From the NCBI RefSeq assembly GCF_008935055.1, contig NZ_CP043028.1, positions 2,882,501-2,946,500 of the forward strand: a stretch of DNA of 64,000 nt. The letters run 5' to 3'. The notes beneath the pieces were generated by a model that was not told where the DNA came from, did not search any database, and was given only the letters and a program-made list of their open reading frames with translations. Made by a program: the position numbers and the translations under genes. Below, piece after piece: positions 35,301 to 44,134 of the stretch; position 1 is the first letter of the stretch, and every line of letters starts with the position of its first letter. Source of the DNA: Pseudobutyrivibrio xylanivorans. Its GTDB lineage: Bacteria; Bacillota; Clostridia; Lachnospirales; Lachnospiraceae.

Positions 35301-36131
35301 ATCAATTAACTTCTGCGCAGATTCCTTTGTCTTAAATCCATTTCCCTTGTCACCATATAATAGTGGAGACTCGAAATACTTTGAGCCAGATACAGCTTTC
35401 CATTCAGCAGGGAAATTAACATCAGAAAACTTACCCACAACCTTAAAGAACGGATCCTCGTTAAATCCTCGAATCTCACGCTCACGTTCCACAACCATGC
35501 CAAGCACACAAGTCATAACACGTCCAATTGCAATTGCTGAATAGCCAGAAGTCGCAGCGGCATCATTAATAAGACGCCCGTATTTAACAGACAAAGCACG
35601 GGAAAAATTAATACCAAGGCTGTAGTCCTCAATTGTACGCATGATACCTGAAGCACCAAGCTTGGCGTAATCGCTCATTGGCTTTGCCTCGCGAATTCCA
35701 CGAAGAATTTCCTCATCAGTCTGGGAGTCAATCCATACTCGTAGCTCCGTCATGCCATCTCGAACACCGCCGTAGTTCCTGATATTTTCTTCGATTGTCT
35801 GACCTTCTTTTCCCGAGTCACCCGCCCAATAGACAGTATCAATATCATCTCTGTGAAGAAGTCCATTGACAACCTTATACTGATCGGCTGCACTCTGAAC
35901 TACACCATATTTATATTCTTCTGGCAAAAATGGAAGATCTTCAAGATTCCATTTCTTGTACTTAATATCGTACTCCTCCGGATAAACCATCTGAACAAGA
36001 TGACCATAGCACCAGCTAACAACGTATTCATTATTTTCAATATAACCATTCTGATTGCCACTGACCTTAAGCACTCTGGCGAAGTCCCTCGCTACAGATG
36101 GTTTCTCAGTAATAATGAGCTTCTTTCCCAA
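32325..36131 (-). CDS. topB: DNA topoisomerase III with six C-terminal zinc-ribbon repeats
   Basis: This 1,268-residue type IA topoisomerase relaxes and decatenates DNA. The first 660 residues are a normal TopB: N-terminal Toprim (KLIITEKPSVARDFARVL), acidic metal site YWAGDSGKEG, and the catalytic tyrosine in TTYPRTDARVL. Then come six repeats of about 100 residues. Each starts CPxCG (KCPACGGELTT, KCPACGGRIFA, KCPDCGGDIVV, SCPDCGSKIIK, VCPVCGGKIVV, KCPKCGSPILK), has a C(S/A/E)N/H-type second pair, and ends in a GFKxKxGxxFDAxLxL segment (Toprim_Crpt type). Usual family members carry one to four. The start is a TTG with AGGGAG 8 nt upstream. It is followed by the beta-helix gene. Confidence 0.93.
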   Translation of the reverse strand: MGKKLIITEKPSVARDFARVLKVSGNQNGYIENNEYVVSWCYGHLVQMVYPEEYDIKYKKWNLEDLPFLPEEYKYGVVQSAADQYKVVNGLLHRDDIDTVYWAGDSGKEGQTIEENIRNYGGVRDGMTELRVWIDSQTDEEILRGIREAKPMSDYAKLGASGIMRTIEDYSLGINFSRALSVKYGRLINDAAATSGYSAIAIGRVMTCVLGMVVEREREIRGFNEDPFFKVVGKFSDVNFPAEWKAVSGSKYFESPLLYGDKGNGFKTKESAQKLIDELTNSAAKIFDKDCGISKKKAPLLFNLAELQSECSKRFKISPAQTLDVIQELYEKKYTTYPRTDARVLTTAVAKEIRKNLYGLQNFAPTAVFVKDIIGNQRFVGIEKTSYTDDSKVTDHYAIIPTGQCNGIDRLSPLSQKVYELIVRRFLSIFYPPAEYKNAKLTVEVNGEKFFAGAKLLIKPGYLEVAGIPKGKSAENSDGEDDGEEAEDDFSKEKYVQLVESLNIGDEISVNGFELKEGKTSPPKRYTSGSLILAMENAGKLIEDEELREQIKTTGIGTSATRGEILEKLVRIGYLNQNNKTQVITPEKLGEMIYEVVLLTTPSLLKPEQTANWEKGLEGIINGNVEFLDYRKELEDYIRRETKNMIEQDLTKTIALNINQFTGKDSKGLATRKPLGIKCPACGGELTTTSFGYGCSNYTNDEIKCRFSVGQIAGVDLPEEQFRKLVSEGKTDLIEGFKSKSGKPFKSVLKLGRNEDGDFNVSFDFSETPTDFIEGLKCPACGGRIFATSYGFACEHRFQEENQCYFSIGEVAGKKITEDAFRQLLEQGVTEVISGFKSKNNQRFDAKLRLKKNEDGKTVIAFDFDGIEATKLEGCKCPDCGGDIVVKASGYGCANYSSSDENSCKFYLGKTIAGKNISPQVATQILAAGKSETLRGFKGKTGKKFDAVLVLKKNEETGRTEVVFDFDNVEANYVPDISCPDCGSKIIKTNFGFACEKYFNKEDKCGFVIGEIASKKLTDADVKELLTNGATKTIRGFKGKSGKKFDSCLVLKKNEETGKTEIGFDFDNVEAKEIKDVVCPVCGGKIVVTPFGYGCSNYNKDDPENSCKFNIGQIAGVKLKEAQIKELLGSGITDTISGFKSKKGTKFDAKLALSKDEDGKVTGITFVFEDKETELKGVKCPKCGSPILKNHFGYRCQNNVRDNQDSCPFYLGKVAGVEIPEDQFKKLINEKKTDLITGFLSKKGLYFDARLKLNDDCRTEFEFENYGG

Positions 36132-36171
36132 ATTTAAAACTCCCTTTAATTTATTAATTTCTCGTATAAAT

Positions 36172-36208
36172 ATTGAGAGCCCCCTGCTAATTGCAAGGGG
36201 CTCTCAAT
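36172..36208 (-). terminator. Strong hairpin between the ATPase gene and topB
   Basis: Twelve paired bases (36172-36183 with 36197-36208) form a GC-rich stem with a 13-nt loop 10 bp after the ATPase stop. T-rich DNA follows on the minus strand. It isolates topB from the upstream gene. Confidence 0.8.
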
Positions 36209-36217
36209 ATTATAACT

Positions 36218-37579
36218 TTATAATTCAGTCATGTCTACTAAGACAACTGATTTATTTTCTTTTGATAATTCAACCAGCTTTGAATCGAATTTGGTAGCTG
36301 AAAAAAGGTAAATTGTATTGGCTGTTATGCGAGCTTTCTTCATAGATTCCAGAAGTTCCTCGTAGCGCGAGTAGCTCATCTGCTTCTCTGCCCAGTTACA
36401 TATACCAACAACATTTTCACGGTTTGAGCTCTGACCAATCACATCGATAGTGCCCTCTTTTCCAATCCAGGTACCAATTTTTACAAGCTTGATTGGAAGC
36501 TGACCAACGACATTTAAAAGATGCAGGTACTCACGACAAACATCTACAAAATATGACTGCAAATATTCGTCAAGGTATGGGGCAATAAACTCATTATAAA
36601 ATGATTCTGGCTGACGATAGGTCAACTCAGAAAGATGAGGATAAACAAAAGTGAACCAGAAATTAATATATGGGTCAACTATTCGATAGACGCCTTTTTT
36701 AGTATTATCCCAGCCACCTGTTTCAAAGGAGACAACCTTATCCACTACATCAAAGGCCGCCAGATTCTTCATGTAAACAGAAATCTTTGCACGGGAGTAA
36801 CCAGTATCCTCAAACAAATCATTAAGCTTCTCATTGCCGCTTGCAATAGAGCCAAGAATGGTATTGTAGCAGGAAAGCTCTCTAAGCTCTGTAGAAATAT
36901 ATCCCTCTGCTTCCTTATATAAGAAGCCTGTAGAGCTTAAAATATGCTCACATACGTTTGCCTTAATTTGCTTCTTGCCATTCCAACGGTCAACATAATC
37001 TGCAACTCCACCAATAATACCATAGGTGCTAACAGACTGAGCCACAGTATAATCAGGGAACGCTCTAACAACATCAAGGAAAGAGAGATTCTCCAGCTTG
37101 ATAGTCTCGTCAACCGCAGACTTTTGATTTCCAATAATTTCTGGGAAAGTATTCTCAGCCCAAACGATAGATGAGCTGACAATGAGGACCATAACCTTGC
37201 CAGGATAAAGCTTTCTATTCTTTAAAGAAACAAGGCTTTGGAAAAGTTCATTTGATTTTTTGATAGAGAATTGTGCCTCATCAATGATAACAATATGCTT
37301 CGAACCATCCTTTGATCTAAAATTCTTGAAACACTCCTCAAAAGACTGACCTATCTTGGAATAGCTATAGGTCTCGCGCATTTGCTTGTCAAAATAAGAA
37401 AGCTGCTTCGCATCAGAACACTGACGGCTTCGATAATAAAAGTATGACTTTCCTGTAGTAAAAGTGTCCATAAGACTCTCTTTGCCACTGCCAAGTCTGC
37501 CATACATAAGAACAATATTACTAACTTCGCTCTGGTAAATAGCCTCTAATCTCTTAAGTTCATTTGTTCTAGTAACCAT
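36218..37579 (-). CDS. AAA-type ATPase of the ATPase_2/DUF234 family with unusual Walker A
   Basis: The product of about 453 residues has an N-terminal P-loop ATPase domain and a C-terminal DUF234-like part that resembles a restriction-endonuclease-type fold (region WIGKEGTIDVIGQSSNRENVVGICNWAEKQMSY). The Walker A reads GRLGSGKES, with glutamate where Ser or Thr is usual, while Walker B (HIVIIDEAQF) is normal. The middle holds a winged-helix-like segment. These proteins are common in archaea and anaerobic bacteria, and their function is unknown. The start at ATG 37579 has GGGAG upstream. It stands alone between terminators and may be an accessory or selfish gene. Confidence 0.75.
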   Translation of the reverse strand: MVTRTNELKRLEAIYQSEVSNIVLMYGRLGSGKESLMDTFTTGKSYFYYRSRQCSDAKQLSYFDKQMRETYSYSKIGQSFEECFKNFRSKDGSKHIVIIDEAQFSIKKSNELFQSLVSLKNRKLYPGKVMVLIVSSSIVWAENTFPEIIGNQKSAVDETIKLENLSFLDVVRAFPDYTVAQSVSTYGIIGGVADYVDRWNGKKQIKANVCEHILSSTGFLYKEAEGYISTELRELSCYNTILGSIASGNEKLNDLFEDTGYSRAKISVYMKNLAAFDVVDKVVSFETGGWDNTKKGVYRIVDPYINFWFTFVYPHLSELTYRQPESFYNEFIAPYLDEYLQSYFVDVCREYLHLLNVVGQLPIKLVKIGTWIGKEGTIDVIGQSSNRENVVGICNWAEKQMSYSRYEELLESMKKARITANTIYLFSATKFDSKLVELSKENKSVVLVDMTEL

Positions 37580-37682
37580 AACAATCTCCCTAGTCAACAT
37601 TCTCAACCAATTGTACGGTTATTATCATAACACATTTCACTTTAGCAGACTACACCAAAAAAGTATTTTATTCAAATTTAAT

Positions 37683-38447
37683 TTACTGTGCCGCCTTTTT
37701 GATTGCAAAGAATTCTTCAATCTGTCCAACAAGCTTCTGTCTACCGGCACTTTTAAGGATATATCCCTGTGGTTTTAATGCCAAAACTTTGGTCACACTT
37801 TCCTTATCATCCTTGCCTGTAAGGAAAATAACAGGGATATCAGCTGTCGTATTCTCGCTTCTGATCATTTCCAATACCTGAGGTCCATTTGTAACAGGCA
37901 TCTCATAGTCAAGAAGAATCAAATCTGGGATATTCTTGGCAATATAAGTAATTGCCTGCATTCCAGAGCTAACAATTGTGACCTTATATTTATCAGACAG
38001 CCATTCCTTGACAGTTCTAAGGAAGGTTGCATCATCGTCAACAAGAAGAATGGACTTCTTTTTGGCATTAGAATCTGATTGTAACCCAACCTCTTCCATC
38101 ACCGTAGTCATCTTCTTTATATCAAGTGGTCGGGAAAAAACATTTTCAATTACTCCCTCAGGAATAACCTTGTGAAACTCCTGCATTTCCATGCTATCAC
38201 CAATGACATTAAGTGACTTTTCCTGCTCTATACAGGTGTCCTTCAGATATACAAAGGATTCGGCCACATCCATAATATAATCCCCAAGGTAAATGAGATA
38301 GATATTATAATTATCTACCTTATCCTTAAAATCCTTATCCATCGGGTCACAAACAAAAGTCTCAAACCCAACCTGCCTTAAATTCTTCTCGATGGCATCA
38401 ACCATAAATGTTGAGCCGTGACTGATGATTAATAATTTTTCACTCAT
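37683..38447 (-). CDS. Response regulator with N-terminal pseudo-receiver
   Basis: This 254-residue signalling protein has no DNA-binding domain. Residues 1-115 look like a degraded receiver (IISHGSTFMVDAIEKNLRQVGF) without the acidic pair and phospho-aspartate. Residues 130-250 are an intact receiver (ILLVDDDATFLRTV, LILLDYEMP, IFLTGKDD, YILKSAG). It is encoded 5 bp after the hybrid kinase gene, so the pair probably form one pathway. Output is probably by protein contact. A possible diguanylate or chemotaxis link is not visible. Confidence 0.85.
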   Translation of the reverse strand: MSEKLLIISHGSTFMVDAIEKNLRQVGFETFVCDPMDKDFKDKVDNYNIYLIYLGDYIMDVAESFVYLKDTCIEQEKSLNVIGDSMEMQEFHKVIPEGVIENVFSRPLDIKKMTTVMEEVGLQSDSNAKKKSILLVDDDATFLRTVKEWLSDKYKVTIVSSGMQAITYIAKNIPDLILLDYEMPVTNGPQVLEMIRSENTTADIPVIFLTGKDDKESVTKVLALKPQGYILKSAGRQKLVGQIEEFFAIKKAAQ

Positions 38448-38452
38448 AATGC

Positions 38453-41400
38453 CTATCCTTCCATAAGCTTATTCAATGTATCCCAGTCCGCATTATTTAC
38501 AGCCTTTTTAATAGCCTTATATTTTTCAGCCTCTTCCTCAGGCATTTCATAATCATCGATTGCAGCAATTACTGACTGAGCGCTGTCATAATCAAAGAGC
38601 ATGGAAATTTCTTTAAGTGCACCGTAAGCTTCCGCCAGCTTTTCCTTGGTAATAACAGGTTTATCTTCTGCAAAATCCTCCTGTCCCATATAACGCTTAA
38701 GAACATAACCCAAGGACTTATGATAACTTAGAAGCTCATCTGTAAAGGAATTAATGACATCCATATTATTTTCATTGCCAGCCTTTTCAAGCTCCTCAGC
38801 AATTGTGCCAAGCTCTCCTGCGCCAATGATACGTGACGAGCTCTTCAGGGCATGAACCTTGGTGGTATAGTCAGAAATACGTCCTTCTTCCAAGGCAGAT
38901 TTAATATCATTTTGCATGTCATCAACTGATTCCATGTAAGATTGAAGAGCATTTCTATAAGAATCATTGCCACCGCAATTTTCCACTCCGGCCCTCACAT
39001 TTACAAATGGAAGCTTGTCAATCCAATCAGGTAACGGACTTTCACTATACTTTCCCATATCCTCTTCCTCTCTCCTTTGTACTAAATTTTCAGGTAAATA
39101 TTCTACAATGGTAGACTCCAACAAATCTGCTGCTATCGGCTTTGTGAGATAATTGTCGAAGCCTGCATTCATGTACATTTCCCTGGCCCCCGAAACTGCA
39201 TTTGCCGTAAGAGCAATTACAGGTGTAGAAATGTTTAACCCTTCTTTATCTGCTTTAATGTGCTCTAAGCATTCTATGCCATCCATCTCTGGCATACGGT
39301 GATCTAAGAATATTATATCGTATTTACATTCTTTAATCATTTCAAGGCATTCAAAGCCTGAAGTTGCAGCATCAATATTGACCTGCGTCTGCTTTAAAAG
39401 ATTCTTAAAAACAGTAAGATTAACCTCTGTATCATCCACCACAAGAACTTTTGCATCTGGAGCAATAAAGGATTCCCTATATGTTGATGCCATAATTTCA
39501 GATTTCTTCAGGCTATCTGCGAAGTCTCCAATTGGTTTTTCATCCACAATTCTTTGAATAATATCAAAACTAAATCTAGAACCAACTCCATATTCACTCT
39601 GAACATTCAATTTGCTTCCCATCAGGCTAAGCAAATTGGTGGTGATGCTCATTCCAAGGCCAGTTCCTTCAATAGTACGATTGCGCTTTTCATCTGCTCT
39701 CTCGAAGGAATTGAAAAGCTTATCCATATCCTCAGGCTTAATACCCATTCCAGTATCTTCAACTGAAACCTCCAGAGTAATATTCCCCTTTGCCCTACAA
39801 TTATTATCAAGCTGATTTAACACCGCTTCATCAAGCGCTTGCATTTCTTCTATTGAGCAGGATTTCCACTGCACGCTTAGGACAACACCTCCAGTTTCCG
39901 TGTACTTTACCGCATTTGTAAGGATATTTGTAATAACCTGTTTCAGGCGAATCTCATCACCATAAAGCAAGTGAGGAATCATCGGGTCAACATTTACAAC
40001 CAGCCTAAGGCCTTTATCCTCTGCACGTTTCTTAATCATATTTACAAGATCATTAAGCACAGATGAAAGCTCATATTCAACCGGAATAATCTCCATCTTT
40101 CCTGCTTCAATTTTAGAAAAATCAAGAATATCATTTACTATTCTGAGAAGATTCGTTCCAGCACGTTTAATATCTGAAGCATATCCTAAAATTTCCTCAT
40201 CCTTGGCTTCTCTAAGAATCATCTCATCCATTCCAAGGACAGCATTTATAGGTGTTCTGATTTCATGGGACATATTAGACAAGAAGCTTGATTTAGCCTC
40301 ACTGGAGCGCTTCGCCACCTCCAAATCAGCCTCAATCTGCTGCCTTTCCTCCTGCCTTTGGATAAATGCCTCCATCTCATAAACCGTCTCATGTACTGCT
40401 TCATACATTACTCGTATTTCATCATGGGAGTTTACAGCTATGTCATCTATATTGTGACCATAAATAATTTTGTCATCATCCGATGCTGTAGCATAGCTTT
40501 GCATAAAATCTGACATTTCACCTAGAGGACCTGCAATATAGCTCTTTGTATAAAAGTTAGCAAAACCTGCCAGTGGAACACCAGCGCAAAGCATCAGCAT
40601 AATCATTTTCAGGTCAAAGGAAATCATGGCATCATCAATCTGGAAATCAATATTTTCCATCTCATTTGCCATATCAGCCACTTGAACAATTTGACCTTTA
40701 TCATCATACTTTTGACGTGTTGTAAATAGCTTTTTAATATCTGGAAACAGAACCATCATAAAGATGGCAACGCCAATTCCCAAAACAACCTCTACCAGAA
40801 TAATAGTTGACGTCAGCTTAATACTAAGTCTGGTCCGTCTAAGTCTTCGCCATACATCCTTTATATCTGGATTTTCCGTGGCATAAACAACGCCCAGAGG
40901 AAAGCAGTATTTCCACCTGTCGGGCGCATAATTGAAAAATATAAAAAAGAACAAGCCAGTACCGTAAATAGCTATCAATTCCTTATAAGTATAAAAATTC
41001 GACTCAAAGAAATTGGTCATCTTATAATCCATGTTAGCAACAGCACTAAAGCACAGATAATTATTAAAGGTGATAGCCATAAAGGTGATTGTACAGGCAA
41101 GGATGGTCTTCCAAAGCTTCTTAAAATATAAATCCTGACTACAGAGGGAGAAGCATAACATAGCTGATAAATAAATAACCAAAGAATAGGCATTTTGCAT
41201 ATTGAAGCAGAGAGCAAAGATAAATCCAATCAGGAATACAGCGAATGCAACCAAATATCCGTATAATCCAGCTAGCAGTAAAATTGGAAACAAATAGAAA
41301 CCAGCCACAATCTCTGAACCGGATTTAGTAAAATAATCCCCACTATGGGATGTTGAAATATAGCAAATCCCAACACTTAAAAGCAAAAGCACAATGGTGC

Positions 41401-41470
41401 CTATAATCTTATTCACCGTGTTTCCACTTGTAAAAACCTTCACAGTGTATACCTGGTTATCTGAAGCCAT
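38453..41470 (-). CDS. Hybrid sensor histidine kinase with receiver and HPt domains
   Basis: This 1,005-residue membrane kinase has several hydrophobic segments in its first 240 residues (two clusters, about 20-145 and 160-240). A further helix pair flanks a short loop (about 225-310), then come a HAMP-like linker and coiled coil. The HisKA domain (LSNMSHEIRTPINAVLGM), HATPase (NAVKYTETGG, DTGMGI, GTGLGMSIT), a receiver (VLVVDDTEVNLTVF, IIFLDHRMPEMDG) and a C-terminal HPt (VHALKSSSRIIGA) follow. This is an ArcB/BarA-like phosphorelay. The response regulator downstream is the likely partner. The signal is unknown. Confidence 0.93.
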   Translation of the reverse strand: MASDNQVYTVKVFTSGNTVNKIIGTIVLLLLSVGICYISTSHSGDYFTKSGSEIVAGFYLFPILLLAGLYGYLVAFAVFLIGFIFALCFNMQNAYSLVIYLSAMLCFSLCSQDLYFKKLWKTILACTITFMAITFNNYLCFSAVANMDYKMTNFFESNFYTYKELIAIYGTGLFFFIFFNYAPDRWKYCFPLGVVYATENPDIKDVWRRLRRTRLSIKLTSTIILVEVVLGIGVAIFMMVLFPDIKKLFTTRQKYDDKGQIVQVADMANEMENIDFQIDDAMISFDLKMIMLMLCAGVPLAGFANFYTKSYIAGPLGEMSDFMQSYATASDDDKIIYGHNIDDIAVNSHDEIRVMYEAVHETVYEMEAFIQRQEERQQIEADLEVAKRSSEAKSSFLSNMSHEIRTPINAVLGMDEMILREAKDEEILGYASDIKRAGTNLLRIVNDILDFSKIEAGKMEIIPVEYELSSVLNDLVNMIKKRAEDKGLRLVVNVDPMIPHLLYGDEIRLKQVITNILTNAVKYTETGGVVLSVQWKSCSIEEMQALDEAVLNQLDNNCRAKGNITLEVSVEDTGMGIKPEDMDKLFNSFERADEKRNRTIEGTGLGMSITTNLLSLMGSKLNVQSEYGVGSRFSFDIIQRIVDEKPIGDFADSLKKSEIMASTYRESFIAPDAKVLVVDDTEVNLTVFKNLLKQTQVNIDAATSGFECLEMIKECKYDIIFLDHRMPEMDGIECLEHIKADKEGLNISTPVIALTANAVSGAREMYMNAGFDNYLTKPIAADLLESTIVEYLPENLVQRREEEDMGKYSESPLPDWIDKLPFVNVRAGVENCGGNDSYRNALQSYMESVDDMQNDIKSALEEGRISDYTTKVHALKSSSRIIGAGELGTIAEELEKAGNENNMDVINSFTDELLSYHKSLGYVLKRYMGQEDFAEDKPVITKEKLAEAYGALKEISMLFDYDSAQSVIAAIDDYEMPEEEAEKYKAIKKAVNNADWDTLNKLMEG

Positions 41471-41507
41471 AGCTCTACCCCATGTTCAAAAATGAACCAA
41501 ACAAAAA

Positions 41508-41545
41508 TAGCATCCCTTCTTACTTTAACATAAGAAAAGATGCTA
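41508..41545 (-). terminator. Terminator of asd
   Basis: TAGCATC/GATGCTA (41508-41514 and 41539-41545) and the inner TTCTTA/TAAGAA form a stem with a 2-by-2 mismatch. Five T follow on the minus strand. It separates asd from the hybrid kinase gene. Confidence 0.75.
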
Positions 41546-41571
41546 ATATTCGTTATTCTGTGAATAATTCT

Positions 41572-42657
41572 TTATTTCTTTGTGATATAGCCCTTAGCCT
41601 TAAGAAGCTCTGCGCAAAGCACTGCTCCGCCTGCTGCGCCACGAACTGTGTTGTGGCTGAGACCTACGAATTTCCAATCGTAAATGCTATCCTCGCGAAG
41701 ACGACCAACATTGATTCCCATACCGTTCTCGTAATCTACATCAAGAGCAACCTGAGGTCTGTTATCCTCCTCCATGTAACGGATGAACTGCTTTGGTGCT
41801 GAAGGAAGGTTAAGCTCCTGTGGTGCACCAGAGAAATTGTTGATTGCGTCAATAAGCTGCTGCTTTGTAGGCTGTTTCTTGAACTTAACAAATACAGCTG
41901 CTGTATGTCCATTGAGGACAGGTACACGAATACACTGGCTTGTAATCTTTACATCATCAGCAGGAACGATAACACCATCCTTGATTTCGCCCCAGATTCT
42001 AAGAGGCTCCTTCTCTGACTTTTCTTCCTCACCTGAGATAAATGGAATAATATTGCCCTCCATCTCTGGCCAATCCTTAAATGTCTTGCCTGCTCCTGAG
42101 ATAGCCTGGTATGTTGTAGCAACTACCTCGTATGGCTCAAACTCCTTCCAAGCTGTAAGAACTGGTGCGTATGACTGAATTGAGCAGTTTGGCTTTACAG
42201 CTACGAAACCACGTGTTGTACCAAGTCTCTTCTTCTGGAACTCGATAACCTCCATGTGCTGTGGGTTAATTTCAGGCACTACCATAGGAACGTCTGGTGT
42301 CCATCTATGTGCTGAGTTGTTTGAAACTACTGGAGTCTCAGTCTTTGCATAAGCTTCCTCGATGGCTTTGATTTCATCCTTAGACATATCTACAGCTGAG
42401 AATACAAAATCAACCTCTGAAGCCACTTCCTCTACCTCATTTACGTTCTTTACGATGATGTCCTTCACTGCTTCTGGCATTGGAGTAGTCATTTTCCATC
42501 TTCCGCCGACTGCATCTTCATATCTCTGTCCGGCACTTCTTGGGCTGGCAGCAATTGTAGTAACCTCAAACCAAGGATGGTTCTCTAAAAGAGAAATAAA
42601 TCTCTGACCAACCATACCAGTTCCACCAAGAATTCCGACTCTTAACTTCTCGCTCAT
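41572..42657 (-). CDS. asd: Aspartate-semialdehyde dehydrogenase
   Basis: This 361-residue NADP-dependent enzyme makes aspartate semialdehyde for lysine, threonine, methionine and diaminopimelate synthesis. Seen are the Rossmann start GILGGTGMVGQRFISLL, the catalytic cysteine in VKPNCSIQSY near residue 159, and TYQAISGAGKTFKDWPE. The C-terminal histidine region is RVPVLNGHTAAVFVKF. It belongs to the archaeal/fungal-type branch and not the E. coli branch. It is monocistronic with its own promoter and terminator. Confidence 0.95.
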   Translation of the reverse strand: MSEKLRVGILGGTGMVGQRFISLLENHPWFEVTTIAASPRSAGQRYEDAVGGRWKMTTPMPEAVKDIIVKNVNEVEEVASEVDFVFSAVDMSKDEIKAIEEAYAKTETPVVSNNSAHRWTPDVPMVVPEINPQHMEVIEFQKKRLGTTRGFVAVKPNCSIQSYAPVLTAWKEFEPYEVVATTYQAISGAGKTFKDWPEMEGNIIPFISGEEEKSEKEPLRIWGEIKDGVIVPADDVKITSQCIRVPVLNGHTAAVFVKFKKQPTKQQLIDAINNFSGAPQELNLPSAPKQFIRYMEEDNRPQVALDVDYENGMGINVGRLREDSIYDWKFVGLSHNTVRGAAGGAVLCAELLKAKGYITKK

Positions 42658-42727
42658 TTCAAACTTTCTCCTTATTTATGTTTTTCTCCGACGGACATTT
42701 GTCCGCGCAGACTGCAATTTAGTCGTT

Positions 42728-42756
42728 ATTATAAATAAATTGTCTAAAAATTGCAA
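42728..42756 (-). promoter_or_regulatory. Promoter of asd
   Basis: On the minus strand TTGCAA (42751-42756) and TATAAT (42728-42733) are 17 bp apart, in the short gap after argH and about 70 bp before the asd start. Confidence 0.75.
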
Positions 42757-42758
42757 CC

Positions 42759-44132
42759 CTAAATTAGGAATTCTTTACATTTTTTTATTTCCTGTAGCAT
42801 TGCATCATGTCCCGGCGCACCAATGGTAAGTCGTTTGTTCACACAAGTCTCCATTGAAATAGCCTCAAATATGTCTTCTTCAAAAGCTGGTGAAATAGAT
42901 TTAAGCTCCTCTAAAGACATATCGTCAATAGCAATGCCATTTTCAATACAGTAAAGAACAACCTGACCAATTATTCCATGTGCGTCACGGAAAGGCACTC
43001 CATGACAAACTAAGTAATCAGCTGCGTCTGTTGCATTTGTAAAGCCATTCTTTGCAGAATCTGCCATCACATCATTGTTAAACTTCATAGTAGCAAGCAT
43101 GCCATCAAATAGCACAATACAATCCTGAACTGTCTTCATGGCATCAAAAGCCATCTCCTTATCCTCCTGCATGTCCTTATTGTAGGCAAGAGGAATGCCT
43201 TTCATTGTGGTAAGAAGTGACATTAAAGCCCCATAAACTCGTCCTGTCTTTCCACGGACAAGCTCTGCAATATCAGGATTCTTTTTCTGTGGCATGATTG
43301 AACTTCCTGTTGAAAACGCATCATCAATCTCCACAAAACGATATTCATTACTGTTCCAGATGATAACCTCCTCCGAAAAACGCGAAAGATGCATCTGGAT
43401 AGTACAAAGTGCTGATAAAAATTCAATTAAATAATCACGATCTGAAACGCCATCCATTGAATTTGCAGTCGGACCATCAAAACCTAAAAGCTCCGCTGTC
43501 ATGTCTCTGTCCAATGGATAGGTGGTTCCTGCAAGTGCCCCTGAACCTAAAGGACAATAATTCATTCGAGTTCTGATATCATTCAGACGCAAAACATCAC
43601 GCTTGAACATTTCAAAATAGGCACCCATATGATGGGCAAGTGTAATTGGCTGCGCCTTCTGAAGGTGGGTGAAGCCTGGCATGATGGTATCAATGTTAGA
43701 CTCCATAATACCAAGGATTGTGGAAAGCAAATGCTTCAATTCCTCTGCTGTCTTCTCCACCTGGTCGCGGGTGTAAAGACGCATATCAAGAGCCACCTGA
43801 TCATTACGAGATCTTCCAGTGTGAAGCTTCTTGCCCGCATCACCTATTCTATCGATAAGATTAGCCTCCACAAAGCTGTGGACATCCTCGTACTCAGAGG
43901 TTATTTCAAGAGCGCCCGAATTAACATCTGCCTCAATACCATCGAGCCCTTTAAGAATCTCATCGCGCTCAGCTTCTGTAATAACTCCCACAGCAGCAAG
44001 CATTTTTACATGAGCACGACTGCCACGTACATCCTGCTCGAAAAGCTTCTTGTCGAAATTGATTGAAGCATTGAAATCATAAACCATCTGATCGGTAGAT
44101 TTTGTAAATCTACCTCCCCACAACTGTGCCAT
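42759..44132 (-). CDS. argH: Argininosuccinate lyase
   Basis: This 457-residue tetrameric enzyme splits argininosuccinate into arginine and fumarate. The family signature GSSIMPQKKNPD lies near residue 281. LHTGRSRNDQVALDMRL near residue 105 and TAHTHLQ-type MPGFTHLQKAQPI also match. Length is typical. It follows queH by 2 bp with AGGAGGATTAG in the queH end, so it is translated from the same message. ArgG is not in the window, while an ArgR-type regulator is encoded at 51818-52273. Confidence 0.96.
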   Translation of the reverse strand: MAQLWGGRFTKSTDQMVYDFNASINFDKKLFEQDVRGSRAHVKMLAAVGVITEAERDEILKGLDGIEADVNSGALEITSEYEDVHSFVEANLIDRIGDAGKKLHTGRSRNDQVALDMRLYTRDQVEKTAEELKHLLSTILGIMESNIDTIMPGFTHLQKAQPITLAHHMGAYFEMFKRDVLRLNDIRTRMNYCPLGSGALAGTTYPLDRDMTAELLGFDGPTANSMDGVSDRDYLIEFLSALCTIQMHLSRFSEEVIIWNSNEYRFVEIDDAFSTGSSIMPQKKNPDIAELVRGKTGRVYGALMSLLTTMKGIPLAYNKDMQEDKEMAFDAMKTVQDCIVLFDGMLATMKFNNDVMADSAKNGFTNATDAADYLVCHGVPFRDAHGIIGQVVLYCIENGIAIDDMSLEELKSISPAFEEDIFEAISMETCVNKRLTIGAPGHDAMLQEIKKCKEFLI

Positions 44133-44134
44133 AA

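Noticed and set aside
42658..42758. Lysine or SAM riboswitch before asd
   Set aside because: The gap is too short (about 100 bp, already holding a promoter) and shows none of the conserved aptamer helices.
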